This document shows positions 35,723 through 49,137 of a stretch of 64,000 nucleotides of DNA, piece by piece. The stretch comes from Trileptium ribeirensis (lineage: Eukaryota > Nematoda > Enoplea > Enoplida > Thoracostomopsidae). The stretch covers positions 35,208 to 99,207 of the forward strand of contig JASANE010020350.1 of the NCBI GenBank assembly GCA_030248225.1, read 5' to 3'. Position 1 is the first letter of the stretch; each line of letters begins with the position of its first letter. A program made the position numbers and the translations under genes. The notes below the pieces were generated by a model. The model saw nothing but the letters and a program-made list of their open reading frames with translations. It ran no database searches and was not told where the DNA came from.

Positions 35723-38700
35723 AGAGCGGTTATCGCTTCAGAAATCTGGACAAAGAGAAATCGAGAATGCGGAACAGCTCCCCGAGTAACTCATCAATGG
35801 GACGCCTCATTCGCCTCATCGAGAGCTTAAAACGGTTATATCAACGGGTTCTGCACTACCGATTGAAAGAATGTCTAAATTTACACAATCTATTACAACT
35901 TTAAAACTTTCTTTGCTGGCACAATTTTCTGATATGTGCATAGGTACATCCAAATTCAGAATTTTTACTTTCAAAACGTGTACATCTGGAATGATTTAAC
36001 TAATTTATTGAAGATGCTTCTAGTGCAAGTTATTGAGATTCCACGTGTTTATTATGATAAGTTATTATAGCACTCAACGAGAAATGTCTCGTTGCATTTA
36101 GAAAGGTCGAATATGTCAATTAAATTCTTGACTTTGTACAGCACTTGTATGTCAATGCTAATGCATGTCAGAGAAAATCTGCTATTTATAACAATATAAG
36201 GTACTTGGACACGTGGCCATCAATAATTTAATTTGTTTTTTCGTATATTAGTGCGTACGCCAGTTTTGCGTCAAATTCGGGCGAATTTCAGTTTGTTTGT
36301 ACTGACACCCATTTCATGACTTCCTGAAATTATGATTATTATCCTCATGATATTAACCCTTTAAAATTACAACGGCTAGGTTCGAAGGATGTTACCTGAG
36401 CCGCAAGTCTCGGCTTGGCCGAAGAATACCCGAACAAATTCTTTCGAATACCATCGGCAGAAGTTGTCTCCATATCTAAAAGAGAAGCCGCCGTGTTTCA
36501 AGCAGTGGTCTCATGACATCTTTATAATTATAGATGTATAAATTTCATCGCCACAGAGAGAGGGGTAGATGATCCCGGGGTGATGAAGCTATGAGTAGGG
36601 AAGTTATAAGTGGGGATGAAGAATTTTTTTGCAGTTTTGTAAAATTTTCGTCAATTCTTGCCAATTTTCATCAGTTTTAACTTAAATTATAGCCAATCTA
36701 TGTAACTTTGTGCCAGTTTTTCCGATTTTTCTGTTTTTCCAAAATGTCACTCTTGCCATTTACTCGGTGGAAGTGGGCCTGGGGAGCGTGAGGGAGGTAA
36801 CTATGGTTTAAGGGGTCCGACCATTAGGTGTAAAACCAGCGTCGGCCCAAATGTAAAAAAGCATGGGCTATCTTTGAGTCACAGCCAATGTGTATTATCA
36901 ACATTATCGTTATTCTTTTTGTATTTTACTTATAATCACACCACACTAAAATAATAGCAGTGTTTAGTTCTCCAAAACTCAATAATCGCAGCATAGTAAT
37001 TTCTTAGTTTATCAATCATGACAGTAGTTAGCAATGGTAATGAGCTACCAGTAGCTCTTATGGTCTAAACGCAGTTTAGGACGTTTTGCTAATTTAACTA
37101 TAAAGCCGGCAGTTGGCACTTAGTCGTTCGGCAACGCTGGAAACAAGACAACAACAAGCACATCAAAGGATACCAATTACAAAAATGCTTATTTACTTGC
37201 ACTTTTTCGACTTATACCTTCACAGCGTATTAGAAATACTCGGATACCCTAAAGCAGTATACGGAAATCAAACCAGGAAAGCAGTCTGAATTTTATGCGG
37301 CAACTTAAATTTCCGTATGCGGGTTGAACTGAATCTTATAAGTGAGATTGTGCACCGTTACCATTGCAATGTCTGCACCTGCACTATTAAATAGAATAAA
37401 TACATAAAGTAGCCATGACAATATTGTACAATTGGTGTCAGTATTACACAACTGCACTCAAAGCAAAATTCTAAATGTTATACATGAATTTAGTTTATTT
37501 TTATTACAACAATATCGTCAAATTGTCATAAAGAGAGATCACAGGTATTTTTGGTGTTATCTTATCAGCCCTAAATTTGTTAAACCGGCGATAAATCAAT
37601 TCAATGTATTGCTGTGGCTGTCGGGAAAATACCTTTTACCAATGTTTGACAAAGATTTTAGCCACCGTACTAATCCTTAATTATGATTTGTGGCATGTTT
37701 AAGAATATAAAAATAGAAATTCATTACGCAGCGGTTTAATAATTAATATATTTCTTTAATAAAAGGTCAATTATATCAAAAACGTCTCGAATAAAATATA
37801 TACCTATATTGCTTCAAAGTCGTGGACGATGTTTTGAAAAACCAATGACCAAATTGTAGTGTAAAATTTCTGACCTACGTACTGGTTCTAATTATAAAAT
37901 TGAGATATTATTTATACAGATACGTAAAAATAAAAGCATCGATGATATAGCTATTTAGTTAATAATTAATTCATTTTTGTTCACGCAAACAATATTAACC
38001 TTGTCAACAGTGTCGCTTTTGCTCGACAATGATACATAAATTGTTGGTTGGTCACGAAATTTACATTTTTATCTACATATTTTAACAGAAACATTGAACA
38101 AGAGTAAACGAAATACGTGATTATCGCTATGAAATATAGGTTACAGATAATATCTTATATAATACTATGATTACAACGATAGAAGTTTTCATTCTAGATC
38201 CTAGTTTTGCTTTGCATTTTATTACAAGTTACTGTTTCGGCATGATTATAAATAAATAACTGTACAAAACTGATTTGATACAACAATGAAAAGAATATGA
38301 AACACTTTGAAACACAAAACACTTATAGCAGATCAAAGTAGATGTTGCTGTTGTTGTTGATAATTGTTTCACGGATAAAACGTAATCAGTTTTGTCTAAA
38401 ACAGAAATCCAAGTTTATTGTTGTTTCTAGTAGAATCGTATCGTACAAAAATCAATAACGTTTTTTGTTTTCCAAAACGTATAAATCTTTTACAGCCAAA
38501 ATAATATCGTAGAAACGTTTAAAAAGTTAACTTCGTACTCTAGACGATTGACTATTTTTGCGTATGGAAACATTATTAGTATATATATTATGAAGTTTTA
38601 TCGGTAAATGTCATCTTTTCGCGCTACTGAAGAATTTATTGAACTATTATCGAACGAATACGATAAGACTCAATATATAATTGCTTTAAAGGGCATAAAA

Positions 38701-41280
38701 CGTAAGTTTTTGTACGGGCAAGTAAACTTTTAGCTGCTTATAACTGGGTTTTTTTCATTTGTCAAGACTGTTCTTTATTTCAAAAATATTATCTCTCCGG
38801 GACATCCTGAAAATTTTCATCATTATTTGCTAATTTATGCCGTTTTTCCTAAATTATATTTATCAGCCCGCTTTATTTTATACTTTATTTACTGTATGCT
38901 GCGTTAGTGTAGTTGCAGTTGTGTGATATTGGTTTTAAACAATGTTTAATAACATTCGATAGCTTTCAGAAATTCATGAGGTCCATTTTTACGATTTTGC
39001 AACAAATTTGGCTATAGCACGGTTAGTGGCAGTTCCGGAAACTGATATCTCTCTATGATGACTTAGACTTGCCTCAATATAGTATCCTGCGTTGGTTTAA
39101 TCGCAGGCCAGCTTAGTGTCAAATGACGCTGTAGGTACACCTACCAATACCTAAATATGGAATCAAATGTCCAGCTAGCGACAACCTGACAATGCCTTTG
39201 TTGTCAGGATTGGAAGAAAATATAAACACTTGCAATTTCACTGGATTCTACATATGTTTTGTGTAATCTTCGATTGCTAAATAAATTAACTGTTCTCAAA
39301 TTCATTTTACTGAAATAGTGATGACGTATAACATTTCCCGGAATACGATTTTACGAAGCTCAGCGAAAACTGTTGAGAAAGAACATTTCAGTGTTGATGC
39401 AAATTTATTTCAAAGAGGTCGCCTCCTGTTCAGATTCGTCGTGTAGTTTTTAACCTTGCTTTCGAAATAACGGTTATTAAAGAAAACCCTATTCGGACAA
39501 CATGGCCTAAAATGCGATCCTTCTCACGTGTTTTTTGATACCAAAAAATACAATTGTCCAGTGTTAACTACGAAAAATTGTAAATAATAAAATTCTATTT
39601 GCTAATGCGGTGTTTACGTTATAAAGGATCCCACATGTGAATGTTTTGTATCCCAACGGTCTAGACGACACCATCCAGTGGTATACGATATATACCTACA
39701 CTATATAATGCAATAGATAGTGTACAAGACACCATCAACTTAATTATAGTGGCTAAATCTACATTTTGTTTATTACTGACGGTGTCAGGACACCATCCAT
39801 AAACACATTATATAAGGCGCGTAAATAACAGCATGGTGTAGCTAACACTATATGAATTTTATGGTGTGGTTTACACCATACTATTATGGACACTACACTA
39901 CCCATGTATACTATCTAAAATACCATTACAAACGCCATGGTGTCAAAGACACTATATATTTGATGGTGGCAAAGACACTCAGGGTGGACAAAACTTTCAC
40001 ATGGGGGTCCTTTATAGCATAAACGCCGCATAAACATCAAATAATATGAAACAATGATTGTGGAAAAAACTTTTTGCGGTTTCCTAATTTAGAAATTTTT
40101 AGTTAAAATGCAAAATTAGGTTTCTGTTGGTACTGAAGACGCAGCTTCCACTAGCAGAATCTTTGCATTTTTGGGAAGACAATGAATACAACTTCGGCGG
40201 ACGATTATCGCCCCTATACCTTGTGTCTCTGTGTGGCTGCATCCATTTTCAGACAATTTTCGGGCAATTTTATATGACAAGACAAATATTTATAATTAAA
40301 TTAAAAATATTTAAATATACAGTTTATCCACAATTTAGCCTATTGCTTGACTAAGCAAAATTTAGCCTAAATTGTTTGATTAACATGCGCTCTGTAATAT
40401 ATATACATATATGTTTCTACAGTAAAATGTGAAATGACCCAACCGTGACTCGATAACATAGCAGTTTCACCATGATACAAATAAATTTCCCACCAAATAT
40501 GCAACAGGACATAAGTAAGAAATATGGTACCATGAAACCAACCTGAGCTTAGCTCATTCTATACTTTTACACAGAAACAGATCTTGCAAAATGTGCGAAA
40601 TCCTGTATATAAATCACAAAGGTCCTATTACAGTGAGTGTTTATTACAGTAGGCCGCCCTAGTCACTCAGAGCTGATTATAAGATTTTTAGAGCTGCTGG
40701 TTTAGGTTCTGAAGGAGGTTCTACCGTGCAATGACATCTTCTGAGCCGAGACGAGCTTTTCATTAGAGTGTCTGCAACAATTAAAAATTGACCAAGGTGG
40801 TATTCTGTTTGTTGTGTTGTTACGTATTTCTCCATTTTAGCAGCCTGACCAATTTCAGAGTTGACGATTTGGTGTACACTAAATATGATGACTATTACTG
40901 ATGATTAGACAGGTAAAATCGCAACACGCTGGCGAAAAAACAAGACAGGGGGCATCTTCGGCTGGTTACCCTGCTTCGGCACTATTTAGCTCTAGATGGC
41001 CGTTCCTTAACTGATTTTAATCATTCGTTTCAAAAGGTAAAGGATCAATCGGAGGGAGACGTTCTGCTCAGACTGGCCCATTGTTATCTTACGAGGACGG
41101 TGTTAGACGTCTCGCTAATCAGGCAGCCGAAGGAGTAGGTCTGTCATCGCACAATACGAGCATATACCCTTCTCGACACGTTGGAACGTCGGCGGCCAGC
41201 CTTTGAAAATACAGCTCGCTCATGCATTATGGGTTGTTATGCATGTCGAAGTGATAGAAAAATATTCATATTCAGAAGGA
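35723..41280. other. gene-poor region
   Basis: 5.5 kb between two satellites. I see no supportable gene. It contains the MITE at 39606-40030 and a G-rich patch near 36560-36830. The 300-400 bases before 41300 are less AT-rich and end in an open frame that runs into the first satellite unit. Confidence 0.5.
39606..40030. mobile_element. MITE, family D, with TAA duplication
   Basis: About 425 bp with inverted ends: TGCGGTGTTTACGTTATAAA on the left and, read inward on the right, TGCGGCGTTTATGCTATAAA. TAA flanks both ends (39603-39605, 40031-40033), as for PIF/Harbinger elements. The interior is a series of ACACCAT / ATGGTGT inverted motifs. Non-coding. A partial copy lies at 50787. Confidence 0.85.
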
Positions 41281-41299
41281 TATCATCATCAATGTTTAC

Positions 41300-44200
41300 T
41301 AGCAAAGTGAATAGATCAATAGAGCACATAATACAACTGAAAAAGCAAACAACAGAAGAACAAAATAATACCGTTATGGAGCTCGACAGATCAATTGTGG
41401 GGCAATGTGATACCTCTCCGTTCAAACAGTTTTTACTAAACTGATTTCTTCATTGCATGAGTAACATAACTTCAACAACATAAACTGTTCAAGAAATTAT
41501 AAATAGGAACAGCGAATAGATCAATAGAGCACATAATACAACTGAAAAAGCAAACAACAGAAGAACAAAATAATACCGTTATGGAGCTCGACAGATAAAT
41601 TGTGGGGCAATGTGATACCTCTCCGTTCAAACAGTTTTTACTTAACTGATTTCTTCATTGTATGAGTAACATAACTTCAACAACATAAACTGTTCAAGAA
41701 ATTATAAATAGGAACAGCGAATAGATCAATAGAGCACATAATACAACTGAAAAAGCAAACAACAGAAGAACAAAATAATACCGTTATGGAGCTCGACAGA
41801 TCAATTGTGGGGCAATGTGATACCTCTCCGTTCAAACAGTTTTTACTAAACTGATTTCTTCATTGTATGAGTAACATAACTTCAACAACATAAACTGTTC
41901 AAGAAATTATAAATAGGAACAGCGAATAGATCAATAGAGCACATAATACAACTGAGAAAGCAAACAACAGAAGAACAAAATAATACCGTTATGGAGCTCG
42001 ACAGATCAATTGTGGGGCAATGTGATACCTCTCCGTTCAAACAGTTTTTACTAAACTGATTTCTTCATTGTATAAATAGGAACAGCGAATAGATCAATAG
42101 AGCACATAATACAACTGAAAAAGCAAACAACAGAAGAACAAAATAATACCGTTATGGAGCTCGACAGATCAATTGTGGGGCAATGTGATACCTCTCCGTT
42201 CAAACAGTTTTTACTAAACTGATTTCTTCATTGTATGAGTAACATAACTTCAACAACATAAACTGTTCAAGAAATTATAAATAGGAACAGCGAATAGATC
42301 AATAGAGCACATAATACAACTGAAAAAGCAAACAACAGAAGAACAAAATAATACCGTTATGGAGCTCGACAGATCAATTGTGGGGCAATGTGATACCTCT
42401 CCGTTCAAACAGTTTTTACTAAACTGATTTCTTCATTGTATGAGTAACATAACTTCAACAACATAAACTGTTCAAGAAATTTAAATGGAACAGCGCAGAT
42501 CGCAATAGAGCACATAATACAACTGAAAAAGCAAACCACAGAAGAACAAAATAATACCGTATGGAGCTCGACAGATCAATTGTGGGGCAATGTGACACCT
42601 CTCGTCAAAAGTTTTTATAATGATTTTTTTGTTGGTCTTCCACATAAACTCAAGAAATTATAAAAGAACAGAGAATAGATAAATATAGAACATAAAACAA
42701 CAGAAAAAGAAAAAAAAAGAAGAAAAAAATAAAAACGTTATGGAGCTCGACTGATCAATTGTGGGGCAAACGTAATACCTCTCCGTTCAAACAGTTTTTA
42801 CTAAACTGATTTCTTCATTGTATGAGTAACATAACTTCAACAACATAAACTGTTCAAGAAATTATAAATAGGAACAGCGAATAGATCAATAGAGCACATA
42901 ATACAACTGAAAAAGCAAACAACAGAAGAACAAAATAATACCGTTATGGAGCTCGACAGATCAATTGTGGGGCAATGTGATACCTCTCCGTTCAAACAGT
43001 TTTTACTAAACTGATTTCTTCATTGTATGAGTAACATAACTTCAACAACATAAACTGTTCAAGAAATTATAAATAGGAACAGCGAATAGATCAATAGAGC
43101 ACATAATACAACTGAAAAAGCAAACAACAGAAGAACAAAATAATACCGTTATGGAGCTCGACAGATCAATTGTGGGGCAACGTGAAACCTCTCCGTTCAA
43201 ACAGTTTTTACTAAACTGATTTCTTCATTGTATGAGTAACATAACTTCAACAACATAAACTGTTCAAGAAATTATAAATAGGAACAGCGAATAGATCAAT
43301 AGAGCACATAATACAACTGAAAAAGCAAACAACAGAAGAACAAAATAATACCGTTATGGAGCTCGACAGATCAATTGTGGGGCAATGTGATACCTCTCCG
43401 TTCAAACAGTTTTTATAAACTGATACCTTCATTGTATCAGTAACAGAACTTCAAAACATAAACTGTTCAAGAAATTATAAATAGGAACAGCGAATAGATC
43501 AATAGAGCACATAATACAACTGAAAAAGCAAACAACAGAAGAACAAAATAATACCGTTATGGAGCTCGACAGATCAATTGTGGGGCAATGTGATACCTCT
43601 CCGTTCAAACAGTTTTTACTAAACTATTTCTTTTGTATAAATAGGAACAGCGAATAGATCAATAGAGCACATAATAAATCAACCGAAAAAGCAAACAACA
43701 GAAGAACAAAATAATACCGTTATGGAGCTCGACAGATCAATTGTGGGGCAATGTGATACCTCTCCGTTCAAACAGTTTTTACTAAACTGATTTCTTCACT
43801 GTATGAGTAACATAACTTCAACAACATAAACTGTTCAAGAAATTATAAATAGGAACAGCGAATAGATCAATAGAGCACATAATACAACTGAAAAAGCAAA
43901 CAACAGAAGAACAAAATAATACCGTTATGGAGCTCGACAGATCAATTGTGGGGCAATGTGATACCTCTCCGTTCAAACAGTTTTTACTAAACTGATTTCT
44001 TCATTGTATGAGTAACATAACTTCAACAACATAAACTGTTCAAGAAATTATAAATAGGAACAGCGAATAGATCAATAGAGCACATAATACAACTGAAAAA
44101 GCAAACAACAGAAGAACAAAATAATACCGTTATGGAGCTCGACAGATCAATTGTGGGGCAATGTGATACCTCTCCGTTCAAACAGTTTTTACTAAACTGA

Positions 44201-44636
44201 TTTCTTCATTGTATAAATAGGAACAGCGAATAGATCAATAGAGCACATAATACAACTGAAAAAGCAAACAACAGAAGAACAAAATAATACCGTTATAGAG
44301 CTCGACAGATCAATTGTGGGGCAATGTGATACCTCTCCGTTCAAACAGTTTTTACTAAACTGATTTCTTCATTGTATGAGTAACATAACTTCAACAACAT
44401 AAACTGTTCAAGAAATTATAAATAGGAACAGCGAATAGATCAATAGAGCACATAATACAACTGAAAAAGCAAACAACAGAAGAACAAAATAATACCGTTA
44501 TGGAGCTCGACAGATCAATTGTGGGGCAATGTGATACCTCTCCGTTCAAACAGTTTTTACTAAACTGATTTCTTCATTGTATGAGTAACATAACTTCAAC
44601 AACATAAACTGTTCAAGAAATCATAAATAGGAACAG
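41300..44636 (+). repeat. 205-bp satellite array with 163-bp variants
   Basis: About 17 units marked by GAATAGATCAATAGAGCAC. The usual spacing is 205 bp (for example 41511, 41716, 41921). Three or more units are shortened to about 163 bp by the same 42-bp deletion (near 42073, 43638 and 44214). Units are almost identical, apart from a degraded patch at about 42480-42770. Each unit carries a 45-codon plus-strand frame ending SPFKQFLLN. Confidence 0.95.
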
Positions 44637-46384
44637 CTCTGTTCGGGATAAATATTTTCAAAGATTCAGCTTTGAATGAACAACACCTAACTTATAGCTA
44701 TGACATATAGAACAAGAGTCTAAATAGTATTCAAAAATTGTGCAAATTTTAATATACATACTTATAAATTTTTTAAGATATACCATGAAAAGAGCTTTAC
44801 CAATTTGCTCTCTTGGAATTTACAACAGAGCTGACCTATCAAATGTTCAAAATCCTCAATGATTTGAACGCCCGATAATCTACGCGCGAAATGGTATTCT
44901 TCCCTTTCCCCAATTACAACATCTTTCAACAAACAAGGACACCATACCTTACAAACATACTCTAATTTTGAACAAACGCATAATATAACTAGAAACTAGC
45001 ATTTTTCGACTACAAAACAGTAGTAAATAAATTTATTTTAGTGAAACCCGTTAGAGTAATTTTCATGCAAAGAGTTGAAAAATCAAAAGGCGAAGCATCA
45101 CGATTAAAATATACCTAAAAGATGCACGTGGCAAGTTCTGATCTTTTAATTTATAAGGTTTTTGGATACTAGCTACCAGCTCCCAAATAGGCCGTAACTC
45201 ACCTAAAATGGTAAAGATATTTGCATTCTGCTAGGATAATATATTTAGGTTATATTTTGTAAAATTAAATTATTTGTTGTTTCATAATGTTTGACTCCAC
45301 TTTAGCTGCCTGCAACATGGATCATATCTTGTCAAAATCACGAACGAAATCGTACAAAATTCAAGATCAGAATTCTGCTCACGAAATATAATCACAGTTT
45401 AGCAAACGCCAACTTGGACGCCATTTTGTCCGAACGCTGTTTGCGTACGGGTGCATTTGCCGAATTCACACGTTTGTTTGTGTTCATCAAATGACGCGCC
45501 GAATAGTATAGCTCTATTTGTGGTCTTTTGTGCTGTTGAAGTATTCCATAATGAACACGATAGGCATTGCGTTTTCCAGTGCAAGTGGTCACTAAGTTGC
45601 GGCAGTAAATCGTAAAATTGCGACTGCGAACAACTGTTTCTGAATTGAAAATAGTCCAGGTTACATGAAATAGCCAAAAGTTGGGGGAAATTAGAAAATC
45701 GGGGAAAATTACAGAAATCGGAGAAACGGATTTTGCATGACATGGATTTTCGTCTCTATTTATAACTCTTCATATTATCTATTTTTAACATAATATTTAG
45801 CTAAAAACTTAATTTTCTGAGATACAATTTGAAAATAATGTTTGTAAAAAGGTTAGATGTAAAGTCAAAGCTTTGTGAGAAAGGCTAAAAATATCACAAC
45901 CATACAATTTGTCATTACCGATGTAGTCCATTTTGTAAATTTCCACAAATTTGGTTACTGTTAAATGATTACGTCTACCGCAATTTTGCCTAGGAAATAA
46001 AAAAATTTCGCCAAACCTTCATCTAATGCTCGTTTTACGATTGATTCCATATAATTTGCTAACGGCGCCTTTTTATGAACAGGAAAATCATGACTAATTT
46101 GTATTCGTATAGCGAAATAACATCATCAAACGTTTCAAAATATTAAACAGCGAAAAAGCTATTTTGCGTGCTAGTATTGCCAATAATAATTGACCTATCT
46201 GGACCTGGACTGCTACGTTGTTCTATTTGCCAATGGTAGAACGTGAGTTTTCAGTGTATCTGTCAATAGGTGAGAAAGCATTTAATCGTTTCATGCCAAC
46301 TAGGTACAATGGACCTAACGCACATTGCTAGTCGTTGTGTTTACTGAGTTGGGCCATGTGAACTTTAGGTGCCGGACGTTATAA

Positions 46385-46550
46385 CGTTAGAAAAAAGAAG
46401 AGCTTAGAGTGGGTGTTCGGGGGGCGGCATCCACCGACTTAGACTTAGGCTTAGTACATGGCTCATATAGGAACCTTAGCTTAGGCTAAGACTAAGGTTT
46501 AGGCTTAGTATATCTAGAACGAGAGGGCATGCATTATACTTCGGTCCCTA
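46385..46550 (+). repeat. dispersed repeat, family B copy 2 (TTAGGC-like core)
   Basis: Reads GGGGGGCGGCATCC, then ACTTAGACTTAGGCTTAG, a short spacer, CCTTAGCTTAGGCTAAG, and a GCATTATA block. It matches the minus strand of 14190-14390 in the same order. Confidence 0.65.
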
Positions 46551-46554
46551 AAGT

Positions 46555-46795
46555 TGACATGGGCCACTGAGTTTGTCGTACGCTTTAAATTTGCCCGTGC
46601 GTTGTTATTCGCTCGCGTTGTGAGGTTCCTTAAGGGACCGAGCAGCAGCTCTCAGATGACTCAGTGGTTTACGAATACAACTTTCACACCCACGTTTCAG
46701 GATATATTCCTGCAATGGCGCCGCTTTAAACTTGTCAATCATTTCACGATACACAAATTAATTCGGGCATGAAAGAGTCAACTAAAAATTAGCCT
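46555..46795 (+). repeat. dispersed repeat, family C copy 3
   Basis: Blocks GTTGTTATTCGCTCGC, GTTGTGAGGTTCCTTAAG, GACTCAGTGGTTTACGA and ACACAAATTAATTCGGGC are shared with 19640-19855 and 21026-21140. It directly follows the family B copy, so the two may be one composite element here. Confidence 0.6.
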
Positions 46796-49137
46796 ATCGC
46801 ATAACTAAGCCCACAGTAAAGATTGTATTCAAGGATTTTTCAATCAATTTAATAACAAAAACAAATATTTTAGTTAAAAACAAGAACAAATTAGCGAAAT
46901 ATGTTAGATATATCGACGGAATCTGTGATAAGAACCCCCTTGTGCGCCAACATTGATACATTGTCCCATTATTTCATAAACGTTACTTAATATATCCAAA
47001 ATTCACGGTCGGTGCCTTCAGATAACATAATTTTTGTTTAGTAAACTCATAATTGCGAATAGGTCTACGCGGTTTTCTAGGAGCCAAAAGACATTCAAGT
47101 TATCATTTACGGACGGCTTTGTTTATACGCTTTCCGTAGCGACCAACGCTTCATTAGCAAAGAATAGTTTTTATCTTTTACAGTACGCCACCGTACGATT
47201 TACTTCAGGCAAAACCAAAGTTTATTTTTGACGTATGACACATTTCTTCAGTCGAAGCGGTGTAGCATTCCGTGTGCCAATCTAGTTCTGCTAAAGAAGC
47301 CATAAGATTTGTAGCACTTGATTTATTGAGCAACAAAATATATTGGCAGATCAGAGGTTAGTAAAGTAGAGCGAGAAATTTCAAATATAATCAGCATTAA
47401 CGAAATATATTCCACGTTCAGTATTTCTTGAACACCGATGCAACCAAATTAATACTATATTATATAAAACTATGAGCTAATGCTCTTACATTTTTGCATC
47501 CCTTTAACCACACTTCCCGTTCAGGTTCGAACTGAACCCTAAAAAATTGCTAATGAATTACAGTTTCAGCAAAGCCTTTGACTGACTAACGAAATCATTA
47601 ATTTATCGAGTACAATAATAAATTCAGTACTTAAGGTGTGGATTGTTAAGTCAAGATAATTTATTTTTTTCAAAACTTTTTGTGTCTCAACAGATTTTCA
47701 GATACGTCATTTTCATAGGAACGCATTATGAGTAACTGTAACAAATTCAAGCATTTCAATTGTAATAAAAACATTTTGATATGATATTTTTATGAAATAA
47801 AATTTGCGAACGACACATGGACTACCGCAACAAGATACTTGCGATAGTGTTGACATTCGTTGGAAATAAGGATTAATAGCGTTAAATCGCCTGATGCAAC
47901 GTAACCTTGCAGGCTTATTTCACTATGGTCTATGATTTAATATTTATTGCCGTTTGTCAACATTACTTTTACTCTGAACCAGTTAAACTAACACAAAGGC
48001 CAGAAATAACCTTTACGAATTTCTCAATACCTGTTTTATTAGGATAAAGACCAAGATTTCTAGATGCAGCAAAGAATAGCTTATAATCGCTTAAGACTTG
48101 GCACGCAGAAATAATTTTAACGTTAAAATTTTGTTGAAAACATTGTTCCATTAAACTTCAGTTCGTAAATATGCTTGACAATATTTTTGTGAATCGTGGA
48201 CACGGGAGCGGTCGGAGACATCTGATCAAACGTGGCAAAAATTCGATCAAATGTATACTGAATTTTGGAAAAAAATTTAAAATATCACTGACTCGTTTGT
48301 AGACGCAATACTTGTATTTTAGATGCATTTTCGACAAATGATCGGATATATGTCTTTTAGGTTGTCAAGAAGTTCTGTATTCAGCAGAAATATTTTGAAT
48401 AGCATAAAACACAATTCCTTATCGCGAATTTAATATCATCCTATTTTAAACGCAGCTTGTTACGGATGCTAAACACAGTTCCCGACAATGTGCATTACAC
48501 CAAGTGGACCCAATGAGTCTAAAATTTGCTGTATCTGTTTTGGTCATGTATTATGTAAGCGTTGGCGAACTACGTAGGCATGTTCAGAGAAACGGAATTC
48601 AATTTCAAGTATACTGACTTTGCAGGGGCAAAGATTGGACAAAAATTGAAATCCCTCAGATCCGATGTTGACTCTGAGTGGTATTTTTTGATTCTAATGC
48701 AATGGTCTTAAGACCAACGCCACGTGAGAAAATAATAGGTACAAAGTGATTGCTTAGAAAAAACTATAGAAGCTTAAAACAAAATCACCCAACAATACAA
48801 CTATTTGTTGTTGTAAGAACAGTTTCACGAAGTCAGTCTGAACCACGGTTTATTCAAGTCGACCTAACAATCGATCAGAAAATATAGCTTAGATTACAGA
48901 CTATGCGACAGATAAATTTGATAGAATCGTTTTAGTTTATTAAGATGAACTGTACTAGTATTGTTTCCAACTTGTAGTTGGCAATTGACAAGACTAGCTC
49001 TTTTGACAATTTCAAAAAATTCTTCAAAGCCAGGGCCTAATTTAGGTCTGTATGATTCGACCTTTATCAAGACCAGACCAGCTACTGAAATTTCGGCAAT
49101 TGTGGGATCGTTTATCGTGGTTTCATTTCTATGTTGC

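Larger units (their letters stand above)
44637..49137. other. gene-poor region
   Basis: AT-rich, with no gene I can defend. It contains dispersed repeats at 46385-46550 and 46555-46795. A minus-strand frame at 45392-45592 (66 codons) has fair amino-acid composition but no recognised domain and no clear splice context. Confidence 0.5.

Noticed and set aside
45392..45743. Two overlapping minus-strand frames that look partly coding
   Set aside because: No domain, no convincing acceptor or donor and no start context; kept only as a comment in the intergenic entry.
47510..47545. T-arm-like GGTTCGAAC sequence suggesting a tRNA
   Set aside because: The arm pairs, but the loop is out of register and no D arm, anticodon arm or acceptor stem lies upstream.
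47960..48160. Possible Gypsy reverse-transcriptase piece on the minus strand
   Set aside because: A loose resemblance in one 60-codon frame only; its position relative to the integrase remnant is wrong for one element.
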